A DNA stretch of 64,000 nt, taken from NCBI GenBank assembly GCA_020002185.1, contig CM034531.1, forward strand, positions 46,678,891 to 46,742,890, written 5' to 3'. The position numbers and the translations under genes are program-made. Positions 24,701-32,002 of the stretch are shown one piece after another. The stretch is from Paraescarpia echinospica (Eukaryota; Annelida; Polychaeta; Sabellida; Siboglinidae). Within the stretch, counting starts at the first letter, position 1. Every line of letters starts with the position of its first letter. The notes below the pieces were generated by a model, which had not been told where the DNA came from, did no database searches, and saw only the letters and a program-made list of their open reading frames with translations.

Positions 24701-27700
24701 ATCCATGGGGCGGTGTACCTACCACATGGAGGCTCTATCCACTACCATGATGAAACCTTTGATAATGTTGCCAGTTATGTTATTGCCATGAACTGTATGC
24801 ATGATGCACCAATACTTGTGATAGGTGATTTCAACTCTAGAACAGGATCTTTAGAAGACTTAATTTCTATTGAAGAAGTTGTACCAACTGAAGGTGGCAT
24901 TGAATGGGCTGAAAATGATATTTTTCAGTCAAAACATACATTGGACAGCCTAGGGATCGCCACGGAAAGACACAACCTAGACAAAGTTGTAAATAACAAT
25001 GGCTATAAATTCATTGAATTGTATAAAGGTATGGATTTGAAAATAATCAATGGAAGGTTTGGTAATGATCAAGGTGTGGTGACGTCACCTGTCTTGAGTG
25101 GAGTACAGCGTCCAGGACTCACTGCCTTACAGAAGTGTACTCAGCACGCAAGCATTGTACATTGTCACTTTTGTGTGCTCCGTCAGCATTTTGTTGTTCC
25201 AGTCTCTCTTTGTAAGCCGGGCAAGTGTTGAAGCGGCTCTCCCAATCCTTCTGCTGATTTCTGCTTCTAAGGAGAGGTTGTCGGCAATGGTGGACCCGAG
25301 GTAGGTGAAGAGGTGTGCGACCTCTAGCTCATAGTTGTTTATTGTGATGGCTGGCGGAGTGACCACATCCTGCCCCATGGTGTTAGTCTTTCTCAAGCTG
25401 ATTGTCAGTCCGAAACCCGTGCATGCCTTTGCAAAGCACTTCGTGAGGTTTTGTAGCTCCCCTTCAGTATGCGTGATGACCGTTGTATCATCCGCAAACA
25501 GAAAGTCTCTGACGAGGGCCAGGCGCATCTTCATCTTCGCTTTTAGGCGAAACAAGTTGAATAGTTTCCGTCAGATCTCGTGTGCATGCACACTCCCTCT
25601 GTCGAAGATCCAAAGGCGTACTTCAACATAATGGCAAAGAATATCCCAAAGAGGATTGGGGCGAGGACGCATCCCTGTTTGACGCCACTGGTAACGTTAA
25701 AAGTCTCGGAGGTTGAACCGTCGTACATAATTATATCATCGTGGAATGACCTGATTACGCTGCAGGGCTTTGGGGGCATCCTATTTTCGATAGGTTCTTG
25801 AACAGACCATCCCTGCTCACAACGTCGAAGGGTTTGGTAAGATCGATGAAGACAATGTATAGCGGCTTCTTCTGTTCCCTGCATTTATATCCTGCACCCT
25901 GTAACTGTCGAAGCGAAAAGACCATGTCAGTAATTTATCTATTTGCTCTGAAGCCACACTGGGATTCGAGGGAGACTATGTCAGCAAGTATGTGTAGTCT
26001 GTTCAGGATGACACGAGCAAACAACTTGCCAACTATGCTCAGGAGTGAGATGCCTCTGTAATTGTTGCAATCACTCCTGTCTCCTTTGTTCTTGTTAAGC
26101 GTGATAATGTTGGCGTCCCTCATGTCGTGCGGCATGGCCCCTTCACTCCAGCACTAACAAAGAAATACGTGCAAGGGTTCGAATAGAGTGCTCTTGCCGA
26201 ACTTGATGATTTCGGGTGGAATTCCATCGCTTCCAGGTGTTTTTCCACTGGAAAGGTTGTCGATGGCCTTGCTGAATTCCCCAATGGTTGGTTCCTCATC
26301 CAGCTCTGTCAGAGTGGACATGCATTCTATGCCATCCATGGCTGAGCTGGTGACAGCATTCTCTCTGGAGTACAGTTCTAAGTAGTACTCTACCCACATC
26401 TCCATTAGCTTTTTCTTGTCATGGATGGGCTCGCCTGTGGAGAATCTCAAGGGGGCTGCCTTGCTCTGAGTATGGCCTCTGGCTTTCTTGATGCCGTCGT
26501 TCATGGCCTCAGTGTTGTCTGTATCAGTTGACCGCTGGATGTCCTTGCAAATCTGGAGCAAGTATTCGTTCGCACAGCGCCTAGCTAGCAGTCTGCTGGA
26601 CGTTGCTTCTGGCTGTTCGGAGCACCTCAAATGCTGCAAGCTTGGCCTCGATAACTGGTGTCATCACATTGTAGTTAGCCTCGAACCAATTATATGTCTT
26701 CCTTGGCTGCTTCTCTCCAAATACTGTGATGGCAGCGTTATCGACTGTGTCGCGTAGACGGTCCCATGTCTGAGTGGCAGTGTCAAGTGGTAGGCTGTTG
26801 TTCAGTGCATCCTCCAATACCTCTTTAAACAGTGCTGCTTTTTCCGGATGTGGTGTCTTGCTCACATCATTGCGAGGTTTTCCTTTGCACTTAGAGCAAT
26901 GTACCTTCTTCGGCTGCAACCTAATCCTGCAGCACACCAAGGAGTGGTCTGTGTCGCAGTCAGCGCTGTGGTAGGGTTGAATGATCAGAACATTCTGGAG
27001 GCAAGGGCGTTTGGTGATGATCAAGTTCAGCTGATGCCAGTGCTTTGATCGGGGGTGTGTTCATGATGCCTTGTGTTGGGGCTTCATCTGAAAGAAGGAG
27101 TTGGTGATGCAGAGGTCGAAGTAGGAGCACAACTCGAGGAGTCGCTGTCCTTTCTCGTTTATCTTGCCGAATCTGTGATGTCCCATGCAGACTGGCCAAC
27201 AACATTAGTGATGACGATGTAGAAAAGTTCTTGAAAATGTATGTTTTACTTTATGCTGATGATACTATTGTCATGGCAGAAACACCTGCAGATTTACAGG
27301 CTGCATTAAATGCTGCATGTGATTATTGCCAAACATGGCACCTATCTGTTAATACTAGTAAAACAAAGGTTATTATCTTCTCTTGGGGAAAAGATCAGAT
27401 CACACCCAGACTTCTAGTTTGGACAAAACAAATTAGAAATCACTGATAGCTACATATATTTGGGAGCCAATCTAAACTATAATGGACTGTTTAACAAAGC
27501 CATAACAAAACAAGTTAACCAAGTTAGGCATGCAATGTTCAACCTCACAACTAAAGCAAGAAAGCTAGATTTACTGATAGACATACAGTGTGAACTGTTT
27601 GACCAGCTAGAGCAGATTGAGACATTCCATAGAAAATTATACAAAAGTCTATTAAAACTTAACAGGAACACAGCAAATTGTATGGTATATGGAGAATTTA

Positions 27701-29449
27701 GCAGACAAAGTGGGCCAACAATTATAGAAAAGAGAATTATAAACTTTTGGGTACACTTAATTGAAGGCAAACAAAGCAAACTATCTAGTATTATGTTTAG
27801 ACTGATGAAAAACCTCCACGACACAGGTAATTTTAAATCAAAATTAATTCTAAAAATCAAGAGTATCATTTATGGATGTGGACTATCTAACATGTGGCTT
27901 GGTCATGGAAATGTATATATAAAATGGTTGAAGCATACCCTAGAACTTAAAATGAAAGACATCAACAGACACACGTGGCACAATGAAATTCATGTAAATA
28001 GGCTGTGTTCAAGTTACAGAATATTTTTTAACTGAACTAGGGCTCGAGTATTTAGTCTACTCGAGCCCAACTGACAAAATCAATTTATGTAAATTTTGTT
28101 GTGGAAATCACAAATTACCTGTTTCTCTAGGTCGTTATCTCCCTGAAAATGCTCAGAGGCTGTGTAACTTATGCAGCAATGGAGGCCAAGGTGATTAATA
28201 TCGTTATGTACTTGTATGTCCATCACTAGTAGAAGAAAGATTAAAATACGCAAAGAAATACTTTAGAATCAGACCTAATACTTTGAAAATGAACCAATTG
28301 TTTAATGTACATAATGTGAAACAGTTGACAGATCTTTCCAGATTTGTTAATGTAATAATGACAACGTTGGTCTAACTAACAAATTTCCTGTCAAAACTGT
28401 GAAATGCGTAGAAGCATTGTAGCTTGTAGTTAATTCACTAGTCATGTAATTACCCATACATGTAAATGAATTCAAATTGTGCAATATATGTATAATATGT
28501 GGTTTATTTTAAATTATTTGGTTTGCACTATTGATTAAAAAATTATCGAAAATACTTAATACCGTAAGGTCACTGAATGTTTTATGCATTGTGTGTTGTT
28601 TATGTTTTACATACTGTAAATACGATTTATACAATATAAGTTTAGATGTTCTTAAGAATACAATATGTTTTATTAAAATGTACTCTAGAGAGAAAAATTC
28701 TCTCATACTCCGCAAGGGGTCGTAGATAAATAAAACTCATTGTCATCATCCCAGGTCAATCACTGCTCTGGGGCCTCCACAGTCTAAATCCGGTGCTGCC
28801 TCGTGGTTTGTGCTAAAATGCAACATAGAAACACCAGAAGGGTCTATGTGATTAGAGGAACCAATGAAGTAGAACACCAATCTGACTCCATTTGTTTGAC
28901 TATTGACCAGAATTGCCTTGAATTTGCACTGAATATTCCTCTTCTACGTAGTAGTCAAGGAGTTGCCGGGGAAGGGAGTCAAACGTTGACTCGTGTAATC
29001 CTCCGCCGTGTGTATGACTATTTGTCAGTGTGTTCGGTGAATTGGTTGATGTTTCTAGACATAATCTTTTGAAACAATGTAAAGTCAAGACTATAACACA
29101 GTACAGAGTGGTGTCCATTGCAGGCACGGAAGAAGAACGAGGACTGAAGCTGTGGCGGGAAAACCCACAATGCTCGGCGGGCGTGAACCAGACTGGAGTC
29201 AGCTCGTACGACCTGCCGTTTGGCATGGCGATGATTCGCAACTGTAGATGGGCACATTACGTGCCGTTCTCCCCGACGTTCGGCACAGCCCAGTCCGTCA
29301 ACGTCGCGGACACGCCGGATGAGACACGGGACGACTGTATCAGCGAGCAGCCAGAGGTCCAGACCATCACAAACGAAACACTGGTTTCTGAGTATGGCAC
29401 CGAGAACGTCGCGTACAACGACTTCAACAATGTGGACACAAAGATGTGA
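4988..29449 (+). CDS. SLC23-family nucleobase/ascorbate transporter (SVCT-like), 5' end outside the window
   Basis: Nine exons join in phase with GT-AG introns: 4988-5169, 6218-6338, 8000-8156, 9027-9176, 9458-9561, 9800-9929, 10990-11133, 12051-12146 and 29124-29449. They encode 469 residues; known SVCTs are roughly 600-650, so about 150 N-terminal residues, including the first membrane helices, lie upstream. Family landmarks in order are [80 protein letters not shown], the NAT signature region [57 protein letters not shown] and [10 protein letters not shown]. Members are multi-pass plasma-membrane carriers, in animals mostly sodium-coupled ascorbate transporters. Here the conserved glycine of the signature (NxGxxxxT) is alanine and the basic residue after the threonine is asparagine, so the substrate is uncertain. 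Confidence 0.93.
5435..5760. mobile_element. Palindromic foldback MITE (~325 bp)
   Basis: The whole element is one imperfect inverted repeat with its centre near 5608. Left-arm landmarks are TATGACACAATTACCTCATA, TTGAATATTTCGACTGCTTC, TGTCACATGACCACTGT and GATTCAATG; each has its reverse complement in the right arm in mirror order (5611-5755). It has no coding capacity. Such elements are typically non-autonomous DNA transposon derivatives. The exact ends and target duplication are not certain. Confidence 0.8.
5943..6200. repeat. 48-bp tandem repeat, five copies plus a diverged sixth at the splice site
   Basis: TGATTGATAGACAGGATGAC starts at 5961, 6009, 6057, 6105 and 6153, exactly 48 bp apart, with almost no divergence between copies (one reads GACCGG). 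The next unit is three bases longer, diverged, and contains TGATTGGTCGACAG followed by GACCATGG, which is the real acceptor and start of the next SLC23 exon. The open minus-strand frame through the array is a consequence of the period being a multiple of three. Confidence 0.9.
6218..6338 (+). CDS. SLC23 exon: [11 protein letters not shown] segment
   Basis: The acceptor GGTCGACAG and donor GCC|GTGAGT give a 121-bp exon whose first base completes the split codon. It encodes [18 protein letters not shown] and the loop through [22 protein letters not shown] is strongly conserved in SVCT proteins, and the exon length keeps the family spacing exactly. Confidence 0.9.
6339..7999 (+). other. Intron, no recognised element
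   Basis: The intron runs from GTGAGT to TCTCTGCAG. I saw no coding sequence, inverted repeat or tandem array within it. Confidence 0.7.
8000..8156 (+). CDS. SLC23 exon: [10 protein letters not shown]...WFRFPYP segment
   Basis: The acceptor CTCTGCAG and donor CGT|GTAAGT bound 157 bp ending one base into a codon. It encodes a membrane helix ([20 protein letters not shown]) and then [17 protein letters not shown] and WFRFPYP, matching the family loop. The split codon reads Cys where human SVCTs have Gly before QWGLP. Confidence 0.9.
8157..9026 (+). other. Intron, no recognised element
   Basis: A GT-AG intron of about 870 bp. Only short unsupported reading frames occur in it, and no repeat structure was noticed. 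Confidence 0.7.
9027..9176 (+). CDS. SLC23 exon: QWGLP...[11 protein letters not shown] segment
   Basis: The acceptor GTTGTAG and donor GGG|GTACGT give 150 bp. It encodes [36 protein letters not shown] and [11 protein letters not shown]. PPPPxHAINRG is one of the most conserved loops of the family. Confidence 0.93.
9458..9561 (+). CDS. SLC23 exon with the NAT signature region
   Basis: The acceptor GTCGTTAG and donor AAT|GTACGT bound 104 bp ending in phase 0. It encodes [19 protein letters not shown] and [15 protein letters not shown]. The family signature is [QEP]-N-x-G-x4-T-[RKG]; here it is [10 protein letters not shown], so the glycine is alanine and the basic position is asparagine. Confidence 0.9.
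9703..9763. repeat. CA/CG dinucleotide microsatellite
   Basis: An ACGC/GC/CA alternating run lies in the intron 9562-9799, ending about 36 bp before the acceptor of the next exon. Such alternating purine-pyrimidine tracts can adopt Z-DNA; that is general knowledge, not shown here. Confidence 0.9.
9800..9929 (+). CDS. SLC23 exon: IASRRVIE...[11 protein letters not shown] segment
   Basis: The acceptor GTGTGTAG and donor TTCG|GTCAGT give 130 bp. It encodes [37 protein letters not shown] and VFMVMF. The FATIPxPVIGG motif precedes a conserved helix in the family. Confidence 0.93.
9930..10989 (+). other. Intron containing a 46-bp minisatellite
   Basis: A GT-AG intron of 1060 bp. About 440 bp at its start are unique; the rest is mostly the tandem array listed next, which ends about 25 bp before the acceptor. 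Confidence 0.8.
10366..10963. repeat. 46-bp minisatellite, about 13 copies
   Basis: The unit is AATTTATGTGGGTGAGTGGA followed by TGTAAGCTAGTTGTAATGG and TGATCGT or TGATGGT. The first two copies start at 10370 and 10416. Later copies carry point changes but little length change. Confidence 0.92.
10990..11133 (+). CDS. SLC23 exon: [12 protein letters not shown]...[10 protein letters not shown] segment
   Basis: The acceptor CGTTGCAG and donor ACAG|GTACGT bound 144 bp. It encodes [37 protein letters not shown] and SQHTASIDT. Human SVCTs have the same spacing (SAVGISNLQ...SRNLFVFGFS). Confidence 0.93.
11134..12050 (+). other. Intron, AT-rich
   Basis: A GT-AG intron of 917 bp. It includes an imperfect direct repeat (TAGACACAATATAACGAAAC and TAGACACAAGATGACGAAAC near 11218 and 11257). 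A GGATTTAGGCG-TGATAATAATAA patch near 11637 resembles the 3' end of the LINE fragment at 46790-47150. No coding sequence was seen. Confidence 0.6.
12051..12146 (+). CDS. SLC23 exon: [20 protein letters not shown] segment
   Basis: The acceptor CGTTGCAG and donor CCAG|GTTGGT give 96 bp. It encodes [20 protein letters not shown] and [12 protein letters not shown]. The FLDNTIPG motif is diagnostic and is completed across the 17-kb intron by the next exon. Confidence 0.92.
12640..13640 (+). pseudogene. ORF1-like protein of a non-LTR retrotransposon, frameshifted
   Basis: A start at 12818 opens [13 protein letters not shown], then an acidic stretch [17 protein letters not shown]. After frame changes the sequence continues with [19 protein letters not shown] (possible coiled coil), [58 protein letters not shown] and [11 protein letters not shown]. 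The series EQYxRRxCxRIHGxPE - GVxVxxxDIxxxHR - RPIIxK - RRDK is typical of ORF1-like RNA-binding proteins carried by L1/Tx1/CR1-type elements. At least three frameshifts separate the pieces. No matching RT is attached on this strand. Confidence 0.6.
13640..14200. other. No recognisable gene
   Basis: This is sequence between the ORF1-like remnant and Gypsy A. It may include the 3' end of Gypsy A, but I could not identify an LTR there. Confidence 0.4.
14237..14611 (-). pseudogene. Gypsy A integrase, zinc-binding and start of core
   Basis: It contains the HHCC zinc finger ([13 protein letters not shown] then C-R-D-C), [15 protein letters not shown], and the core start [11 protein letters not shown] with its first catalytic Asp, then [17 protein letters not shown]. 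The protein stops before the second Asp and the Glu, so the DDE core is incomplete. Confidence 0.85.
15080..16017 (-). pseudogene. Gypsy A reverse transcriptase and RNase H, broken
   Basis: RT fingers are clear: [40 protein letters not shown] and [20 protein letters not shown]. The palm after LDALAGS is badly decayed and I do not see the YxDD box. An RNase H-like segment follows in another frame: [52 protein letters not shown] and [12 protein letters not shown] and YRELLAVV mark the RNase H of Gypsy elements. Confidence 0.8.
16396..16897 (-). pseudogene. Gypsy A retropepsin-like region with mutated active site
   Basis: The segment around 16820-16860 reads [18 protein letters not shown] where family members have LxDTGAxxS, so the catalytic D-T/S-G has become D-P-D. 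Downstream [14 protein letters not shown] and [15 protein letters not shown] match the usual end of the domain (LGMDVLRE). A one-base frame change lies between the two parts. Confidence 0.6.
17100..17903 (-). pseudogene. Gypsy A gag-like region, broken
   Basis: Fragments on the minus strand include [34 protein letters not shown] and, in another frame, [12 protein letters not shown] and [13 protein letters not shown]. The pattern of a short LxxFxxEL repeat and an aromatic-rich helix fits a retrotransposon Gag capsid region. The assignment rests on position before the protease and RT as much as on sequence. Confidence 0.5.
17990..18755 (-). mobile_element. LINE C, 3' portion (RT linker, RT core deleted)
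   Basis: The minus strand shows [80 protein letters not shown] and [15 protein letters not shown]. This is the region between endonuclease and RT of a non-LTR element. Near 18080-18170 the sequence jumps to CAAAAAGAGCAACAAGATCA, found in the related + strand LINE at about 44675, skipping some 440 bp of RT. It ends near 17990 against Gypsy A. It joins colinearly to 23824-24275 once Gypsy B is removed. Confidence 0.8.
18756..19005 (-). repeat. Gypsy B LTR (3' LTR on the minus strand)
   Basis: It matches 23574-23818 over its whole length (for example TATTGCTCGTATCTATG and CACTGGTCTAAATCCTAGGC). On the minus strand it is preceded by the purine-rich tract AACAAAAAGGGA, the expected plus-strand primer site. 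Confidence 0.92.
19062..19493. repeat. 54-bp tandem repeat, eight copies, inside Gypsy B
   Basis: CATTAATGAGCCGTCGTGG starts at 19062, 19116, 19170, 19224, 19278, 19332, 19386 and 19440, exactly 54 bp apart. The array lies between the end of the integrase frame and the 3' LTR. Because 54 is a multiple of three, several frames stay open (+ frames [16 protein letters not shown] and [17 protein letters not shown]; minus frame [18 protein letters not shown]), but there is no evidence any is a gene. Confidence 0.93.
19565..20674 (-). pseudogene. Gypsy B integrase, one in-frame stop
   Basis: The minus strand begins [20 protein letters not shown]. The zinc finger follows as [20 protein letters not shown] with CDVCNAH. 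The core has [10 protein letters not shown] (Asp 1), [15 protein letters not shown] (Asp 2) and [10 protein letters not shown] (Glu), so all three DDE residues are present. A single TAA near 20136, just before NGKAEN, breaks the frame. The C-terminal part has [20 protein letters not shown] and [20 protein letters not shown], typical of K02A2.6-like Gypsy integrases. Confidence 0.88.
20833..21159 (-). pseudogene. Gypsy B RNase H
   Basis: It reads [60 protein letters not shown] and [26 protein letters not shown] and ESDHKPL are the usual RNase H signatures after Gypsy RT; the first catalytic Asp (normally xDAS) reads V-A-S. It is separated from the RT frame by a stop at about 21160. Confidence 0.88.
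21333..21950 (-). pseudogene. Gypsy B reverse transcriptase
   Basis: Motifs are [57 protein letters not shown], the catalytic box [10 protein letters not shown], and [24 protein letters not shown] replaces the more common YxDD and is usual in this lineage. A frame change near the N-terminus and another before the RNase H interrupt the polyprotein. Confidence 0.9.
21900..22473 (-). pseudogene. Gypsy B retropepsin-like protease and linker to RT
   Basis: [16 protein letters not shown] carries the catalytic D-T-G, followed by [20 protein letters not shown] and [20 protein letters not shown]. This frame runs on into the linker to RT ([20 protein letters not shown] and [20 protein letters not shown]), so PR and RT were one polyprotein. 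The open frame itself continues to 21772, overlapping the RT pieces in another frame. Confidence 0.88.
22497..23437 (-). pseudogene. Gypsy B gag and zinc knuckle, frameshifted
   Basis: The start at 23437 gives [20 protein letters not shown], a proline-rich head, then [40 protein letters not shown] and [19 protein letters not shown] frame change near 23025 follows, then fragments to a CCHC-type knuckle at 22620-22660 ([14 protein letters not shown]). Gag heads of K02A2.6-like elements have this layout. Confidence 0.8.
23540..23573 (-). promoter_or_regulatory. Primer binding site of Gypsy B
   Basis: Immediately inside the 5' LTR the minus strand reads TGGTGTCAGGAAGTG. TGG pairs with the CCA tail of a tRNA and the rest resembles a leucine-tRNA-type site, though I cannot assign the tRNA with certainty. 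Confidence 0.6.
23574..23818 (-). repeat. Gypsy B LTR (5' LTR on the minus strand)
   Basis: It is the partner of 18756-19005. Compared with it, this copy has an extra CTCTACT-like insertion and lacks the AGCTGGGGTATC insertion near its end. It is flanked by TGGTC at 23819-23823. Confidence 0.92.
23824..24275 (-). mobile_element. LINE C, 5' portion (endonuclease)
   Basis: On the minus strand the endonuclease reads [60 protein letters not shown] and, in a second frame, [20 protein letters not shown] and [20 protein letters not shown] is the C-terminal endonuclease motif. The same family is present at 43297-45322 on the + strand. The element continues at 18755 after the Gypsy B insertion. Confidence 0.85.
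24275..24438 (-). mobile_element. tRNA-derived SINE (copy 1)
   Basis: The minus strand begins GGGGCGCAGTGGCCGAGTGG (A-box-like TGGCCGAGTGG) and has the B-box-like GAGTTCGAATC about 45 bp later. The body GTGTCGAAACTTGGGCAATT follows and matches copy 2 at 39969. It stops at CCAACC, abutting LINE C. Confidence 0.85.
24447..25116 (+). mobile_element. LINE B, 5' fragment (endonuclease)
   Basis: The + strand reads [14 protein letters not shown] and, in the next frame, [40 protein letters not shown] and [26 protein letters not shown] and GDFNSRTG are APE-type endonuclease motifs. The sequence stops near 25116 where LINE D begins and resumes inside the RT at 27195. Confidence 0.85.
25117..27194 (-). 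mobile_element. LINE D (minus strand) inserted between the LINE B fragments
   Basis: The minus strand shows the end of an endonuclease ([60 protein letters not shown]). A linker follows ([20 protein letters not shown]). RT parts are [80 protein letters not shown] and [20 protein letters not shown]. The C-terminus ends at [10 protein letters not shown] and [10 protein letters not shown]. Frameshifts occur near 25550, 25930, 26150 and 26960. Its 5' end is truncated inside the endonuclease. Confidence 0.88.
27195..28750 (+). mobile_element. LINE B, 3' fragment (RT end, C-terminal domain and 3' UTR)
   Basis: It opens [20 protein letters not shown] (RT YADD box), [20 protein letters not shown] and [20 protein letters not shown]. 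After a frame change near 27450 come [40 protein letters not shown] and [16 protein letters not shown]. Near 28085-28215 the cysteine cluster [19 protein letters not shown] and LCNLCSNGG is broken by a stop. The 3' UTR ends near AAATAAAACTCATTGTCATC. The piece between endonuclease and RT is missing. Confidence 0.85.
28751..29123. other. End of intron, no element recognised
   Basis: Sequence between the LINE B tail and the acceptor of the last SLC23 exon. I see nothing distinctive in it. Confidence 0.6.
29124..29449 (+). CDS. SLC23 last exon and stop
   Basis: The acceptor CCATTGCAG precedes GCACGGAAGAAGAACGAGG. The frame gives [40 protein letters not shown] and FSPTFGTA, then a polar cytoplasmic tail ending [11 protein letters not shown] and TGA at 29447. 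GTxEERG and SYDxPFGM are conserved family sequences; the tail is lineage-specific. Confidence 0.93.
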
Positions 29450-30600
29450 CGATGAACTGTGAATTAAGTTGCTTTAGAACAAAATGCTTTATTTTATGTC
29501 CGAGAGAGAGATAATGTTGAACTGTTCATTTGCATGCCACAGTTCATCTGTTGTATTACTCACTATCATTATCACTTAGAATCCGATACATATTATTCAC
29601 TGTCAAGTCCCGTAGAATCTAATACAGTGTTCACTTTCATAGTGTATAGACTATTCACTTCCATAGTTCATTGTATTTATAATCTAATAGTCCATTCACT
29701 TCCGTACTGCATGATGTCTCTTGGCTTAATAGCAGTTATAATAGTCACTTTCATACCGCTTAGTATGCAGAATACTCACTTTCATAGTATTTCGTATATA
29801 GTAGATTTTTATTCACTTGCATGGAAAAAGTGACCTGCCACAGCAATCTCGGCATTAAGTTACACAATTTTGAAACAGTGATGTGTACCTTTTCGGATTC
29901 CAAATATTATAAGCTTTAAAATGATACCTTATTTGTTGAAATATCTTCAGTAGTTATTGATTTATTGGTAAAAAATTGTTTTAAAAGGGACATTTTGAGA
30001 AAAAAATGTATTGTGCTATGTGAAAAACCAATACCCGTAACAACTATACATTTAGTATTTTATTAGTTTTGGATTATTTGTTTAGGAAAATGAACCTGAC
30101 ATTGACAGATACATTAATAAGGTATGCATTTCTGCCAAAATCACAAAATTGATGGGACATGACTTATTTTGGCTATATATACATGGCTCATATGCAGAAT
30201 TCAGTGCAACGTAATATTCGGTTTGCTGCAGCGGTCACAAATAGTATCTATCCAACTATCTTTCATACCACATACTATCTAACCGATAGTATGTGGTATT
30301 TATGCCACAGTGATAGTCTGAAAGATAGGATCTTTTCAAATACCGTCAATACATTTTCTGTGTGTAATGTAATGTATGTAAACAAAGTCAACATTATTTT
30401 TGTATGTTTACACAACTATAAAGATCTCAAACTGTTTATTTCAGTGGCTGGTACAAATGTATTTTCTGCTACTGGCTCTGTGCAATATTTGGTCAAAATA
30501 AACTGTCATGATCCTACAGAGTTCTTTACGACAAACGCCATACATCTGCAATCAGTCTAGCGGTAGTCAGTACTTTACTAAAACTGGTAAAGGCAAGTTC
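29450..30600 (+). other. Probable 3' UTR of the SLC23 gene
   Basis: AT-rich, with a degenerate repeat of TTCACTTTCATAGT-like blocks (29530-29830). A possible AATAAA signal lies at 30497-30502. It contains the perfect hairpin at 30265-30299. The transcript end is not proven. Confidence 0.45.
30265..30299. repeat. Perfect 15-bp inverted repeat (stem-loop)
   Basis: ATACCACATACTATC and GATAGTATGTGGTAT flank a five-base loop TAACC. Further out CTATCTTTC at about 30256 pairs with GAAAGATAG at about 30320, so the structure can extend. It is not a bacterial terminator; a regulatory or TE origin is open. Confidence 0.85.
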
Positions 30601-32002
30601 TCATATAGCATAGTATTCAGTCCTTAGGACCGCTCAAAGCGCTCTACACATCACCCCCATGGCAGACCTAATAAATCAAACACTGGGAAGCATTCAGCCA
30701 CGTCCCAATTAGTGCTTGAAGACTATTCGTATGCAAATATCCATGACGAGGTCCTCATTCAAACTGGAGCGACATGGAGCGAACAAACTTTCCCAAGCTT
30801 TCAGAAGCATGATGATTTTCTCGACTAACAGTCTGATGCTACAATGTTTACAATAGTGTTCAGTAACTGAAACTTTCAAACGGCACAAGAAAAATAACTT
30901 GCCTCCTTAAATAACTAAATGGACAAATATAACAAACTAGAACAATGTGTAATTTCTACCTGACAAAAAAGTATACATACATACATCTTTCTAGAATCTA
31001 GAACAATAATTATGTACATTCTTCAACAACAGTAAACCACCACCTGCAAGTTTGTGAACTGCAAGTATATATATAGATATATATATATATTAAATATATA
31101 TAATAAATATATATAATATACAGTCAGGTGAACAGTATGGTGAACGAAACTCAATTTTTAAACGAATCTTCTATCTCACCAAACAGAAGCCAATCAATGA
31201 ATTGGACATGGTGAACCAATCAACAGCAAGCTAACAAAAGAAACGGCCTGCGCTGTAGGATCAGCTGTCACCTGCACCAACACCGGGGCTTGGCCCATTT
31301 GTAAGAAACCAGCTAACCAAATGGGTTCTGCAGAGAAATACACAACCAAATATATCACCTAGCTGTCGCTTTTTGCCGAGGACTGTACAGTCAAATAGAG
31401 CCTTATAACTGCAGGTTGTTCATTGAAGCTTACAAATAAATAGCGTGAATTTAAAATAGTCGAAGGTCAGACAGATGTATGCAACAAAATACAGCATAAT
31501 ACATCTTTAGGCGTAGGTTCAAGGTACTGCACATATATATACATCACAGCAAATAGTCTTTCGGATACAATGTTGCTTAAATTGATGGTTACACCTAGAC
31601 TGCATTTCACAACATTGCCAATACACAAAAGCACTAGTAACAAGTTATGGTGGAGTTGAGATCACAGCCATTACTTTTCTACTAAAAACGTCTAAAACAG
31701 GATAGCTGCACGAATTCGTGTCTGTTTTGAATCCTGACATTGATACAACTGTTACATAAGGATCATCTCAGAAAGTCCAAGTCCGATATCAGACGAAATT
31801 ATTTTCATCTGGCCTCAGCTCCACCACCCCAGACGAAAGTTTGTAACACTGACATGATAATATCAATATATTAACAGTATCAGTCCGAATATCAATGTCC
31901 GACGCCAGAGGAAACTGCCTCTGATCCCCCAAACGAAAGTTATTTTGCCTGATATCGAACGTCAACGTTCTCAGATGATCCCTCGACGTTCTCAGATGAT
32001 CC
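30600..32002. other. Interval between convergent genes, includes presumed 3' UTR of the zinc-finger gene
   Basis: No coding sequence recognised. A TA-rich microsatellite lies at 31068-31122. A duplicated GACGTTCTCAGATGATCCCT lies at about 31963-32003, just beyond the stop codon. I found no clear polyadenylation signal on the minus strand. Confidence 0.5.

Larger units (their letters stand above)
12147..29123 (+). other. 17-kb last intron of the SLC23 gene, filled with nested transposons
   Basis: The donor GTTGGT follows FLDNTIP and the acceptor CCATTGCAG precedes GCACGGAAG, restoring PGTEEERGL in phase. Everything between is non-host: an ORF1-like remnant, Gypsy A, LINE C split by Gypsy B, a SINE, and LINE B interrupted by LINE D. 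About 380 bp of plain sequence (28750-29123) remain before the acceptor. Confidence 0.85.
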
